Shown here piece by piece: positions 12,150 through 23,580 of a stretch of 64,000 nt of DNA; position 1 is the stretch's first letter, and the number at the start of each line of letters is the position of its first letter. The stretch comes from Liriodendron chinense (Eukaryota; Streptophyta; Magnoliopsida; Magnoliales; Magnoliaceae), in NCBI GenBank assembly GCA_003013855.2, contig ML058448.1, forward strand, positions 868,001-932,000. The letters are read 5' to 3'. The position numbers and the translations under genes were made by a program. Below the pieces are notes generated by a model. It was not told the origin of the DNA and did not search any database. It was given only the letters and a program-made list of their open reading frames with translations.

Positions 12150-12662
12150 TTATTGAGTAGCTATCTTGCTATTGAAGTGACGTCACCAACTTCTCCGGGC
12201 CCCACCGTGATATATGTGTTGTATCCACGACATACATTCATATGGAGAGATCATTTTAAGGCATGATCCAAAGAAAGAGAGATTCAAAGCTCAAGTGGAC
12301 CCCACCAAAGAAAATAGTGGGGACAGTGCGACTGTTGAAACCTTCCTAGGGCCCACCATGATGTTTTTGAGATCCAACCTGTTCATAAGTTCACACAGAT
12401 ATGGAATAAGGGAAAACACCAATATCAGCTTGATCAAAAACTTATATGGCCCAAAGAAGTTTTTAATAGTAGGAGATCAATCCCCATCATTTTCTTTGAT
12501 GGGGTCCACTTGAGCGTTAGATCTGTCTCATTCTATAGCTTATGCCTAAAATGATCTCTCCAAATGGATGGACGGTGTTGATACAAGATATACATCAAGG
12601 AGGGGCCCACAGAAGTTGGTGACGTCACTTCAGTAGCTAGATAGATACTCAACCTATCAGTA
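12150..12662. mobile_element. Foldback MITE carrying TGACGTCA in each arm
   Basis: The left arm (TTGAGTAGCTATCTTGCTATTG..., 12153-12240) is the inverted copy of the right arm (12558-12655). Each arm contains the palindrome TGACGTCA, at 12178-12185 and 12620-12627, next to a GGGCCCACC-type core. It lies about 1.1-1.5 kb upstream of the phospholipase start codon. TGACGTCA is a known plant bZIP-binding core; binding here is not shown. Confidence 0.7.
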
Positions 12663-12689
12663 GCTAATCCGCGTCCCCCTCCACCTAGG

Positions 12690-13190
12690 GGACACGGCGA
12701 TGGAATGTTAGGTGGGGCCCACCTGATGTTTCTGAGAAATCCACCCCGTCCATCCGCTTTGAGATATAATTTTAGGACATCATACAAAAAAAGAGGCAGA
12801 TTCAGAACTCAAGTGGGACACAATGAGGAAAACTGGGGAAAGAGTTTCCTACCATTGAAATCTTCCCGGGCTCCGCCTTGATGTTTATTTTCCATCCAAA
12901 CGGTTTATAAGTTCATTTCCACTTGGATGAATTGAAAACACAAAAAAACTGGCATTATATAAAACTAATGCAGCCATGCAAATGTTTCAACGGGTTGGTC
13001 ACTGAATCCTCACTTTTTCCTCTTCGTGTGTCCCACTTGAGTTTTGGATCCACCTCATTTTTTGTTTCATGTTCTAAATGAACTTATAAAACGGATGAAC
13101 AGGTTGGATTTCTCAGAAACATCACGGTGGGCCCCAACTAGCATCCCAGCGCAGGAACTTCCTGGGGAAGGCTTTCTCATGGAATCCGCG
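12690..13190. mobile_element. Foldback MITE copy
   Basis: The left arm around 12710-12765 (GGTGGGGCCCACCTGATGTTTCTGAGAAATCC...) is mirrored by the right arm near 13085-13140 (GGATTTCTCAGAAACATCACGG...). It is a further member of the GGGCCCACC foldback group, ending about 500 bp before the phospholipase start codon. Confidence 0.65.
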
Positions 13191-13691
13191 TCCCACCTAG
13201 GGCTAGGGTTGTATTTTGATTTTTCCAAATCAATAAAATGCGAAGTACAAGTAATTTAATGCACACCTGGAGTACAAACAATTTACAGTCCAAAAAGTGG
13301 GGCCAGTTTAGATGTCTTGAACCAAAAAAAAATACTATTACCTTATTAGATGACTATCTCGGATTGTTGGAAATTTTCTGGACAGTTGAAAATGAAAATA
13401 TCCAATGGTCGCACGATATTGCTGCTCTAATTTCAGATGATGTGTAGCTCATGTATAATTTCTGGTTCCTGAGTATCAATCTTCATGGGCAGCCAGAGCA
13501 TCAAATGACTCCCCTTTTATAGATGTAGACGTGGGCATATTTGGTAGTTCTGGCATTCGATGGAAATGTTATTCAACCAAACTCGTCATGATAGCTTGGG
13601 CATCAATAAATAGATGTACAGCTGTAACGAGGGCCAAAAGCATAAGATACAACATTTTGCACACACATACGTCTGATTTCATCAGTAAGGA

Positions 13692-16600
13692 ATGCTGGGC
13701 AGCATTGCGAGGCGATGGCGGGAGATCAACGGCCGTGGCAACTGGAAGAACCTCCTTGATCCTCTCGACATTGATCTACGGCAAAGCATCATTCACTACG
13801 GTGAGCTGACCCAAGCTGCTTATGATGCATTCAACATGGAGAAGGCATCGAAATACGCCGGAAGCAGCCGGTATGGGAGGACGGACTTCTTCAGTAAGGT
13901 GGGCTTAATGAATGGAAACCCATACAAATATCAGGTGACCAAGTTCTTGTATGCAACGTCTAAGATCAACGTTCCGGATGCGTTCATCATAAAGTCCTTA
14001 TCGAGGGAGGCATGGAGCCGAGAATCGAACTGGATGGGGTATGTTGCTGTGGCCATTGATGAAGGCAAGGTGGCCCTAGGGAGGAGGGATATTGTGATCG
14101 TGTGGCGTGGGACACTCCAGGCATTGGAATGGGTGAATGATCTTGATTTCTCGTTTGTTTCGGCTTCCAAGTTGTTGGGTAAAGCTTCTTCTGGAGATGG
14201 TGCGACTGACCCGAAAGTGCACCAGGGCTGGTTCTCTATCTACACCTCGGACGATCCACGATCACCGTTCAATATGACCAGTGCCAGAGACCAGGTGAGT
14301 TTCGACCACTCTATTATCCAAGGGAACGTGATGTCCTCCTGAATGGTTTAATGGGCCACATGCCATTACCTTCTGATCTTGATCTGATGGTGCTCGAGCT
14401 CACCCATATCGAATATTTGCTTTCATGAGACGTCCATCGGCTCAAGGCTTCACAACCCATACAGCATCTTACGTTTTTAATATGAAAATGTTCACATACA
14501 TACACTAGTTGGACTGGTAGGTTATGGTCCAACTAGCTTATATGTACCAATGTGTCATGTTACCACGAAGCCAACCGGTCCAAAGGATAAGCCTCAGTAT
14601 GAAGGTCAATCAAAGAAACAGTCAGCCCAATCCATTAATCAGGAGGACCATGATGGTACTTTGGACTTGGCCGCTGCACAATTGCCATTGTTTTCTATGG
14701 TGTGGTCCACCTAATCAGCTTGAATTTCAAGGAGGGGCCAACCTTTTGGACAGGTTTGATGTCGTATTAACATGACATGTTGGCACTTATCCTTGGGACC
14801 AGAGCATGTGAGCATTTCTAGTACCCATAACAATGGCATTTTGCTGTTGATATGTACCAAAAACCTAGAGCTCATACCTGACGTTTGAAACTAGTTTTGG
14901 ATCATACATCAAAATTTATTATGATGCACGCTTCGTGTAAGTTCTACCAACTTTAGTCCCCACCATGCATGTTGCAACGTACGTCTACCAGATGAACTGG
15001 ACGTTTGATCTTTTGGGCCAACGTACGGATGAACTATAGCCCAATTGGACAGAATGGAAAATCCTTTCCGTTCATGATTCTTCACTTGATGTTTTGTTAT
15101 ACGTGATTAGCATGCCATCTGGACGGCTACCATCATCCTATTGCCTTGCCTTTTTGTCTTTGGCTCACCCACATGATGGCCAACCAGATCAACGGTCCAG
15201 ATTACCATATGCATGTGCCACGTGTGTTGTGAAGGTGTTTCGTTCTGCGTCTTATGGAAATCCTTACGTGTCAAAGAAGCATTCTCTTTTTCTTTTTTCA
15301 AAAGCATTATTACTTCCCTGGACGGAATCAAGGAAGTAATCTATGTCCGCGACAATAGCAACGAAGAATCATTCGTTCCGTCGATTTTATGATCCTGACA
15401 TGGACATGAGATGCCCTGGAAGTACTACCGAATAAAAGATCCAACGAAAGCTATGCTGTATCTTTTCTCTTAACCGTCTATCTGTAGTACACTGGATTAA
15501 CGACTACAATCTTTCCTCGGAGATTTTGAGGCATTCCTGAAATCCCCGTGGGGCTTGTTTTATCAACCATCTAGATCATGAAACAACGATGGGGCTTATC
15601 TTTAGACTAACAGTTGCAAGCCAGTTGCGGTGGAGTCGGATTGCGTACTTCCTCAGTCAATACCAAGCTGTGGAGAGGTCCACTGTGATGTATCTGCTTA
15701 TCCACTCCGTCCATTCCATTTCTAAGTTCATGCCGACCATATGAGACTAAGAATGAGACAGGTCCAACGGTCAGATCGACCACACCAGGAATGACTCTTG
15801 CATTTAATGCAAGTCGCCTTTAATACTTGGTGCATTCAATGCAACCCGAGCTCATTATTTGGTATGGTCGACCTAACCGTTGGACCTGCTCATTCTTGGT
15901 GTCGTGTGGTCACCCAGATCTTAGATCACCCTAACGCCCACATATCTTGCTCACACTGTGCCACGTTTGCATGCATTATTACCACGCGAACTGTTGTTGG
16001 GTGTGGAGCTCACTGTAATGCGTGTGAGACATCCACTCCATCCATCATTTGAGCTCCCTAATTTTATGTTCTCACAACAAAAATAAGCCCGATCCAGGAC
16101 TCAGGTGAGCAACACCACAGGAGAAAGTAGAGATGGAGACGCCTACCATTGAAACTTTCTTAGGGCCACCCAAATTTGGGATCAGGATGATATTTGGTTT
16201 TTCTCTTATAATCCTAGTGGGATTCACCTTACGAGTATGTCCCACTTGAGTTCTGGATCGGCCTATTTTGAGATCACATCTAACATGAGCTGCGTAACGT
16301 CATGCAACTGCTTTCTCAACAAGATTAGGCCCACGTAATTTTCGTTGCACGGGCTCTCTGAAATAGTTGAAATTCCCGTCTGCGTGCGGAGTTTGAATTC
16401 CGCTCATTTACGTGAAGCAATTAGCAACCCCATTTTTTTGTGGGGAGTACCTCCCAAACATGACGCGGGTTGCATTACGCCCTTCGGTGGATCCCTGACT
16501 GAGGGGTTCACCATGATATATGTTCTTTGCATCGACACCGTCCATCCTTTTTTGCATATCATTTTAGTGCATGATTCAAAAACTGAATCAGATCCAATTC

Positions 16601-18608
16601 TTAGGTCGGCCACACCACAGGAAACAATAGTGATTGAATAACCACCATTAAAAACTTCTTGGGGTCCACGGAATGTCTATTTTCCATCCAACCAGTTAAT
16701 AAGGTCACAAAGACCTGGATGGGACCACACAAGTATCAGCTGGATCCAAAAACTATTGTGGCCCACGAGAAGTTTTTAATGGCCAATCACCACTGTTTCC
16801 TATGGTATGGTCGACCTGCGAATTGAATCTGTTTCGTTTTTGGGGCAATGCCATAAAATGATCGGTCAAAACGGATGGATCACATGGATGTAAGGCACAC
16901 ATATTACGGCTGGCCCCACTGTGAAGATGGGGGATCGGGGATCCACCAAAGTCGCGTCCCTGTCGCACAGGCAGCTCCTCCGCTCAGAAGCTAGGTGGGT
17001 CCACCGTCACGTTTGTGAGAAATCCACCCGTCTATCCGTTTTTCAAGATCATGTTAGGAGATTAGCTCAAGAATGAGGTAGATGCAAAACTCAAGTGAGC
17101 TACATGACAGGAAACAGTGCGGATTGAAAGTTAGTTCACCATTGAAACATGCATGAGCATATAGAAATTTCGGGTCATGCTAGTATTTTTGTTTTTTCAG
17201 TTCATCCAATTGGAATGACCTTATAAACGGTATGGATGGCATATAAACAATACGGTGAACACAGGAGGTTTCAATGGTAGGCATTTCTCGACCCAAATTT
17301 TCCTGTTGTGGGGCCTAGCTGAATTTTGGATCTGGCTCATTTAGGTATCTAGTCCTAATTATCATGACGTGGAAAAACGGATGGATGAGGTGGATTTCTC
17401 ACAAACATTATGGTGGGACCCACATAGCTCCTGAGTGCAGGAACCAGGCAATCCACGCCCTTCCCGTCTCTGCTTCAAGTACAGTGATTGAAAGTCCACT
17501 GTTCGATCCAAGACATCCATCAGATGGGGTCCAGAGCTATCCAGCCAGCATTCCCTGGACCAAAAATAGGCTTGTCCACTCATTAGGTGAACTGCTCGTG
17601 CATGAATAAAATGGATGGTTTGCAAAAGGGGGGAAAAAAATTCGACCTACAACTGGGGTACTTTTCCCCCACCTGATGAGTGGACCTCCAATTTTTCGGT
17701 CGTAGTTGCCTAGTCCAGGAATCAGGTGTGCCATTCTGATCGCAGGCCAACTACTTTTAAGTGTCCGTTCTTTCAACAAACGTGTGGCTCATCTGGTCGC
17801 TGAGCCGTCCTGATTTTTGGCCCATTTCAGCTTCACGGTGGGTCCACTGAAAGAGAAACCGCTGTGTGCCTGTTGTAAGAACTAACATAGTGGTTGATCA
17901 TTGCAGGTCCTGAGAGAGGTAAGAAGACTCGTGGAAGAGTTCAAGAACGAAGAAATCAGCATTACCATAACAGGCCACAGCTTGGGTGCAGCTCTCAGCA
18001 CCCTCAACGCGGCCGACATCGTTGCCAATAGCTACAACAAGGCCAAGGATTTCCCCGACAAGCCCTTCCCTGTGACTGCAATTGTATTCGCAAGCCCTCG
18101 AGTCGGAGACTCAGACTTCAAGCGGGCCTTCTCCGCAATGCAAGATCTACGGCTGCTACGCATCAAGAACGCACCTGACATTGTTCCCAACTACCCATTT
18201 TTGGGTTACACCGACGTCGGCATCGAGCTGCAGATCGACACCCGAAAATCGGACTACTTGAAGAGCCCGGGCAACGCGTCGAGCTGGCACAACTTGGAGG
18301 CTTATTTGCATGGGGTTGCAGGAACACAAGGGAGTCAGGGAGGTTTTAAGCTTGAAGTGAAACGTGACATTGCGCTTGTAAACAAAAGGATGGATGCGTT
18401 GAAGGATGAGTATCTTGTGCCCACTTCATGGTGGATTGAGAAGAATAAGGGGATGGTGCAATCTAATGATGGGTCATGGCATTTGGCGGACCATGAAGAA
18501 GATGTTGTGGTCATGGCATTTGGATTGAAAGGAATAAGGGGATGGACAATGAAGAAGATGTTCCTCCGCCGGATCTTTAGACGTTTGAATCTCAAGTGGT
18601 ACCGTTAG
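13692..18608 (+). CDS. Phospholipase A1-II-like class-3 lipase (two exons)
   Basis: Exons 13692-14294 (201 codons) and 17907-18608 join in phase 0 across a 3612-bp GT-AG intron (donor CCAG|GTGAGT, acceptor TTGCAG|GTC) to give 434 aa. The start ATG at 13692 is chosen because the family N-terminus (R-x-W-R-E-I-N-G-x-x-x-W, then [10 protein letters not shown] at about 21-30 and IIHYGE) follows at once. Lipase_3 marks: VWRGT at 137-141, nucleophile GHSLG with Ser226, Asp292 in NAPDIVP, His336 in [10 protein letters not shown]; the triad is complete. The family deacylates membrane phospholipids or galactolipids at sn-1, releasing fatty acids, some feeding oxylipin signalling. No clear signal or transit peptide is visible, so a cytosolic DSEL/PLA1-II-gamma-like type is most likely. 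The last ~40 residues are basic. Confidence 0.93.
16440..16955. mobile_element. MITE copy in the phospholipase intron
   Basis: This copy shows the diagnostic CACCATGATATATGTTCTTT / GACACCGTCCATCC block on the left (16510-16548) and its inverted form near 16870-16925, with the central block (AAACAATAGTGATTG...TTCTTGGGGTCCACGG) typical of the family. Ends not resolved. Confidence 0.55.
16989..17445. mobile_element. Foldback MITE copy in the phospholipase intron
   Basis: The left arm AGCTAGGTGGGTCCACC...TTTGTGAGAAATCCACC (16989-17030) is mirrored at 17385-17435 (GGTGGATTTCTCACAAAC...GGTGGGACCCACATAGCT). Central loop about 350 bp. It resembles the copies at 12690 and 19480. Confidence 0.7.
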
Positions 18609-18756
18609 ATTCCTTTAGATGGGATTCTTTTTATAAGGAAACAAATCATATGAAAAAGGAGTTAAAAGTATTTGTTTGGTTGTACGTATGTTTAAGAAAA
18701 GAAAAAATTCAAGTAAAAAGGACAGAGGAGTAGCAATTTTAGTTAAAGGCTGAGTG

Positions 18757-19180
18757 GGTGTTACTCTTACCGTGGGGCCCACTTTAATAATGTGTTGTAT
18801 ATCCACGCCATCCATCTGTTTTTTAATCCCAGTTCAGCAGGTGTTTCAAAAAATTAAGCAGATCCAAATTTCAGGTGGACCACACCACAGGAAACAGTGG
18901 TGATTCGCCCACCATTAAAAACTTCATAGGACCCACCGCAATGTTTATTTTCCATCCAACCCCTTGATAAGGTCAACCAGACCTGGATGAAGGGAAAATA
19001 TAAATATCGGCTTGATCCAAAACTTATGTGGCCCATAAAAATGTTTTAAAGGTCGACAGTGGTCCACCTGCAATTTGGATCTACTGAAGGTTTGGGATCA
19101 CGTCCTAAAATGATATGGGAAAACGGATGGATGTACGGTGTGGATATACACAAAATTCATCTAGGTGGGCCACACACAGT
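18757..19180. mobile_element. MITE copy 3' of the phospholipase gene
   Basis: GTGGGGCCCACTTTAATAAT with GCCATCCATCTG on the left (18772-18820) and the inverse near 19120-19178 mark a GGGCCCACC foldback copy, starting ~150 bp after the stop codon. It may contribute to or follow the 3' UTR. Confidence 0.55.
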
Positions 19181-19196
19181 GGGGGGGGGGGGGGGG
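19181..19196. repeat. Poly-G tract (16 G)
   Basis: An uninterrupted run of 16 G at the right end of a MITE. Such tracts are assembly- and replication-error-prone and can form G-quadruplexes; the length should be treated as uncertain. Confidence 0.85.
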
Positions 19197-19199
19197 ACC

Positions 19200-19460
19200 T
19201 AGGAAGGTTTCAAGGGTGGGCGTGACCCCACTGTTCCATGGTGGGTACATTTGAGCTTTGAATCTGCCCCATTCTTTGTTTAAGCGATAAAATGATCTCT
19301 CCAAATTGTTAGACGGTGTTTCAAGCTATAAAAATAAAATGATCTCTCCAAATTGTTAGACGGTGTGGATACAACACATACATCATGGTGGGGCCATAGA
19401 ACTTGCTGACGTCACTTCCAAGATTTCCTGCAGATGGACACGGATTTCTTGCCAAAGCCG
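19200..19460. repeat. Partial MITE with TGACGTCA
   Basis: Half of a GGGCCCACC-type MITE. It contains a 60-bp internal duplication of the phrase AAAATGATCTCTCCAAATTG (19289 and 19329) and TGACGTCA at 19407-19414, the same palindrome as in the MITE at 12150. Confidence 0.55.
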
Positions 19461-20317
19461 ATGCAGGAAGTTCCTGCATTGGGAAGTTAGGTGAGGCCCA
19501 CTGTGATGTTTGCAATCAATCCACACCGTTCATCCATTTTTCTTGGTTATTTTATAATAGGAGGTGAAAAATGAGGCAAATCCAAAACTCACACAAGTAG
19601 GAAAAGTAAGAAAAAAAAAAAAAAAAAAGCTTACCATTGAAAACCTCTCTGTGTCCACCTTAATGTTTATATGCCATGCAAACTGGATGAACTGAAATAA
19701 GAAAAACTTAGATGAATTAAAAAACCAAAAACTTAGCCTAATAGTAAACTTCTGTAACATACGAATGTTCGGATGAACTGACAAAATAAAAACTTAGCCT
19801 AAGACTAAACTTCCGTAGGCATACGAATGTTACAATGGTGGTCACTTAATCCCCATTGTTCCCTCTCGTCGGCCCCCTTAAGTTTTGGATCTATTTCATT
19901 TTTTGGTCTCATGTCTGTTAGAACTTAGAAAAAGTCAACTGCTCATCAGCAGTCCTTTTTTCCTGTGTTTCTTTTATTGTGGGGGAATTCTAAGTATAGA
20001 GACATTCATAGACAATCATAAGCAATCACAAAGTGTACACAAGAGAGAGATATCGCAAGGTGAATTTTTATTCCAGAAATTCTGAGATCTTTTACATTCC
20101 AGGCTGTGATACTGGTCACGAGCCTTTAATTACATCAACGGTTGATCACCCTTGATTGGAAGACAAAAGACTAATCCGCCAGGGATTATGGTTTTGAGTT
20201 CATGGTCGTATAGACCTTTGTTTTTTTGTTATGGACTGAGCCACATTTATTAGACACGCCGGATGTCTATGTCCCATTTTCTTTCGGATTGTCCGGGTTG
20301 AGAGACGGTCAGGATTC

Positions 20318-20630
20318 GAGTGGTGCAACTCTGGGCCCGCGCCTGTTACTGTGAACAGGTGACCACTGGAATACACGATCCTCGAATGTTGGTCGGCATA
20401 ACCCAAGGCCCGCGCCCGTATTTTTATGACGGGTGACCTTAGGAGAGCACTACGCAACGTTCCCGAACGAGGTTTTTTAATCGAGTGGTGCAACTCCGGG
20501 CCCGCGCCTGTTACTGTGAACAGGTGACCGCTGGAATACACGAACATCGAAATGTTGGTCGGCATAACCTAAAGCCCGCGCCTGTTACTGTGAACAGGTG
20601 ACCTTAGGAAAGCAATCCGCAACTGCCTCA
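20318..20630. repeat. Tandem repeat, ~165-bp period
   Basis: Two units start GAGTGGTGCAACTC at 20318 and 20483. Each contains two copies of a module GCCCGCGCCTGTTACTGTGA followed by ACAGGTGACC (one of the four is diverged), so the module occurs four times. Confidence 0.85.
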
Positions 20631-21140
20631 TCAGCTCAACCGATGGACCCGTTGTCGATGGGTAGGGCATCAACTATCTTTTTTTATAGTGGCAATCCAT
20701 AGTAAAATGTTTCAAGCTTAGTTAGAACTCTTGGTTTGTGGTTTCTCGTGGTAACCATAACCCCTTAGGTTTAGACTCGGACCTTTATCCGGGATGAATG
20801 GAGCTTTGTACAGTAAAGTAAATGTATTTCTTCTGGAATCGAATGACTCGTCTTCGAGAATATTCTTTCTTCTGAGTATTTTCAATTATCTATTTGAGAT
20901 TGAATAGGCTATGTCGGGCCAAGATCTTTTGAGGATTCAAAATTCAATAGGCTGGATCGGCCGTTTCCGATGCATGCAAACGGCTAAGTATAGGGTCCGA
21001 TAGGTACCCACATATGCCAATTTCTTATGAATAATGGGGATCAGCGCCCCGTAAATGCTTAACTTGGCTGTTGGATAGCCTGAGTACTTCAGCTTTACCT
21101 CGGCGTCTTTGAGATCGCGATTGATTTCATTTAGCATCAG

Positions 21141-21400
21141 TCAATTTTCAAGCCAACAGGGCACTTCCCAGGGCTGAAAATAACTAAGTAGTGGACCTGT
21201 TTATAGTCTGATTAGGGAAATCGGTGAGCCTTATCGATAACCGTCTTTGAACAGGGGTGGATTACGTCCACGAGGATCGCGGTGCGATCACGTGTCGATT
21301 CGCTTAGCATAGGTCAATTTTCGGGCCAACAGGGCACTTCCCAAAACTGAAAACGACTAAGTAGCGGGCTTGTCGACCGCTTGATTAGAGTATTCGAGGG
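21141..21400. repeat. Two direct repeats, 173-bp spacing
   Basis: TCAATTTTC followed by GCCAACAGGGCACTTCCCA and CTGAAAA...ACTAAGTAG appears at 21141 and again at 21314, 173 bp later. Confidence 0.75.
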
Positions 21401-21721
21401 TCCTGAGATTGGATAACCTTGTCGCGGTGCATGATTATGGTGTATCATGTCATGTAGAAGAAAAGTTTCCCTCTCGGGCTCGGTCCAATTCCGCCCGATT
21501 CTTCTCATTTTCGGCTCTTTCGGAGGGATTTTCGAGGCTGCCAAATTGGCTAAGTGTTTGTCATTTTGGACCAAAACCCTGATTTGGGCCATTTATCATT
21601 GACCGTTGGAGAATCTGATCCGGTGGATGGATAGATCTCATCGAGATGCATTTAGGAGAGGCGGTTTCATCAAAATTCGATTCTGGACGAAGGCGGGCCG
21701 CACGATCGAAGGCCCACCCCT

Positions 21722-23165
21722 TCATCCAGCGTCCAGGCGCATGGAGGGGTTAGTACAGGCGCATGTGGCCATTTTGAATAGGGCTCCAGGCGCATGTGCT
21801 TGATGGTGGGCACATGTCATCATTTTCTGGGCGCATGTACCCATTTCGCATAAAAAATAGATGAAGGAGAGGTGTTCCGAGCGCATGTGGTAGTGCACAT
21901 GCGCCTGGACCCAAATAGTGGGCGCATGTCATCTCAGACTTGATGGAATTTCAGGATTTTCCAGCCAGGAAAAGCCAGCACATGTGGGGGGGAAAAAGCC
22001 GGCGCATGTGGGGGAAAAGCCGGCTCATGTGCCCAGCACTTAGAAAATTTTCAGGATTTCTTCCTGAACTTGGGATTCCAGCGAAGAAATCCCTCTTCGG
22101 CGAGGATTTCGGCGAGAATCCACTCCGGCCAAGGCATCCGGCCAGGGGAAACAAAGCGGGCGCATGTGGTGCTTACATCGCTCTAAGGTCAGCAGGGGAT
22201 AATCTCGTGCTGATGGAATGAAGTGACTCCACTATTTATAGGGGGGTAATCGGGTTCGGGTCTGGCCCGGCGGGTATTTTTCGACGCATGTGGCAGAAAA
22301 TAGGTCAGGCGCATGTGGAGAAAATACATCAGGCGCATGTGGTGGATCCGGGCGCATGTCCTTTTTCGACGCATTTCCCGCCGCTTTCCGGAAAAGTATT
22401 CAATTCACTCTCTTTCATCAATAGGGTGCAGGCGCATGTGGTGGGAGGCCAAGCGCATATCCTTTGCCGGCGCTTTCCCACTACTTAGCCAGATTTTCAG
22501 GATTCCAGCACTTAGAAAATTTCAGGATTTCAGCTCCGACGAGAGACCTCCAAAGGACAGCTACCTTTTCTAGACATGCACTCACTGTCGCCAAGCCACT
22601 TTTAGGGTAGGATTGATCTCCTGAATGAATGGGATGGGGTGTGGAGGTTCAGATGTTGACAATTTTGGTACTTCCTTCCTAATTTGGAGCCTCCGGGTCG
22701 GCTTGTATATGAACGTTGTTCCAGGGAGTGCGTGCATGAAAATACGCATCGTAATGACTTTAAACTTACTATTTAAGGGTTTTGGGGCGCTTCGGATCAT
22801 TTGGAGGTGAAGCGCATGTCCAGTTCCGTTCTGAAATGGTAGCTGTAGATTTACGAACCCTTTTTGGTCAGCTCCAGGCCGAGACGAAACGCATTTCGAG
22901 GTGCGCGAGTAAGTATATGCACTGGATGACTTCGAAACTCACAGGTTAAGGGTTTTAAGACATTTCGGATCATTTGGTGGCAAAGCGCATGTCCAGTTCT
23001 GCTCTGAAATGGTAGCTGTAGGCTTACAGACCCTTTTTGGTTAGCTCCGGGCCAAGACGAAACGCATTTCAAGGTGCGCAGGTAAATATATGCACCGGAT
23101 AACTTCGAAACTTGCATGTTAGGGGTTTTAGGACATTCCGGACCATTTAGCGATGAAGCGCATGT
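21722..23165. repeat. Dispersed array of the octamer GCGCATGT
   Basis: The octamer GCGCATGT, mostly as GGCGCATGTGG, recurs about 14 times on the plus strand within 1.45 kb, plus degenerate forms (GCACATGT, GACGCATG, GCGCATAT). Spacing is irregular, from ~30 to ~170 bp, on both sides of the TATA box of this LTR. It is not a CRISPR (no constant spacers, plant context). Confidence 0.8.
22231..22243 (-). promoter_or_regulatory. TATA box of the 3.4-kb LTR
   Basis: The minus strand reads CCCTATAAATAGT, a strong plant TATA-box match, inside the solo LTR and followed by GTGGAGTCACTTC. Confidence 0.6.
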
Positions 23166-23200
23166 CCAGTTATGCTCTGAAATGCTATTTATGAATTTTG
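22774..23200. repeat. Tandem repeat, 173-bp period, ~2.4 units
   Basis: Units begin TTAAGGGTTTT-like at 22774, 22947 and 23120. Each has GCGCATGTCCAGTT, then CTGAAATGGTAGCTGTAG, then CCCTTTTTGGT-AGCTCC. A diverged earlier unit may begin near 22610. Confidence 0.85.
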
Positions 23201-23429
23201 GTCGCTACCAAGCGATTAGGGTTGTTCTGGCGTTTTCAGGGCTTTCCTGGCCTCAAAACTAATTCAAATCGTTGTCAATGGACTACGAGATATTGCTTTA
23301 TAATGGGTGCAAATTTGAGCCCCAACAATGTCGTAAAATAAGCAGACAAAATGGATGAGTGGAGTGGATTGATCACAAACATAATGTTGGCCCCTTGTAA
23401 CTTCTCAAGTTCCTATGCAACCCTTTGGT

Positions 23430-23573
23430 AGGAAATTTGTCTCCCATTAGGACATAGCTAGAGAAAGACAATCTTGTTAGGGGTTCTGTGGGACCCACTA
23501 TGATGTATATGTTTTATCCATGCCGTCCATCTATTTTAAAAGATCATTGTAGGGCTTGAGTAAAAACAGGAGG
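23430..23573. repeat. MITE left part, interrupted by an LTR
   Basis: GGGACCCACTATGATGTATATG and GCCGTCCATCTATTTT mark a MITE copy related to 10527. It is cut at 23573 by the LTR at 23581-24900 and resumes at 24908 (GAGGTCTCAATTGGACCAC). Confidence 0.65.
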
Positions 23574-23580
23574 TAGATCA

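Larger units (their letters stand above)
14295..17906 (+). other. Intron of the phospholipase gene, MITE-loaded
   Basis: The 3.6-kb intron contains no open frame with family resemblance. About 15625-16330 holds fragments of the GGGCCCACC MITE group, starting with a GGATTGCGTACT terminus like that at 33618. Two foldback copies follow at 16440-16955 and 16989-17445. The rest (14300-15620 and 17450-17900) shows no recognised feature. Such inverted repeats could fold in the primary transcript. Confidence 0.7.
19916..23337 (-). mobile_element. Solo LTR, 3422 bp, with tandem repeats
   Basis: It begins TGTTAGAAC and ends CCCCAACA, with a perfect 5-bp duplication ATGTC at 19911-19915 and 23338-23342. 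Removing it restores a continuous MITE, which confirms the ends. A TATA box (CCCTATAAATAGT on the minus strand, 22231-22243) suggests minus-strand transcription, with U3 at 22244-23337. No second copy of either terminus is found inside, so this is a solo LTR rather than a complete element. It is long and built of tandem subrepeats described separately. Confidence 0.87.
19480..23415. mobile_element. Foldback MITE split by a solo LTR
   Basis: The left part 19480-19915 (arm GAAGTTAGGTGAGGCCCACTG...) and the right part 23343-23415 (ATGGATGAG...GGATTGATCACAAACATAATG) together make one foldback MITE. The 3.4-kb solo LTR at 19916-23337 sits between them with a 5-bp target duplication ATGTC. Confidence 0.75.

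Noticed and set aside
21722..23165. CRISPR-like array of GCGCATGT repeats
   Set aside because: The repeat is too short, spacing is irregular, and the locus is an LTR in a plant nuclear genome.
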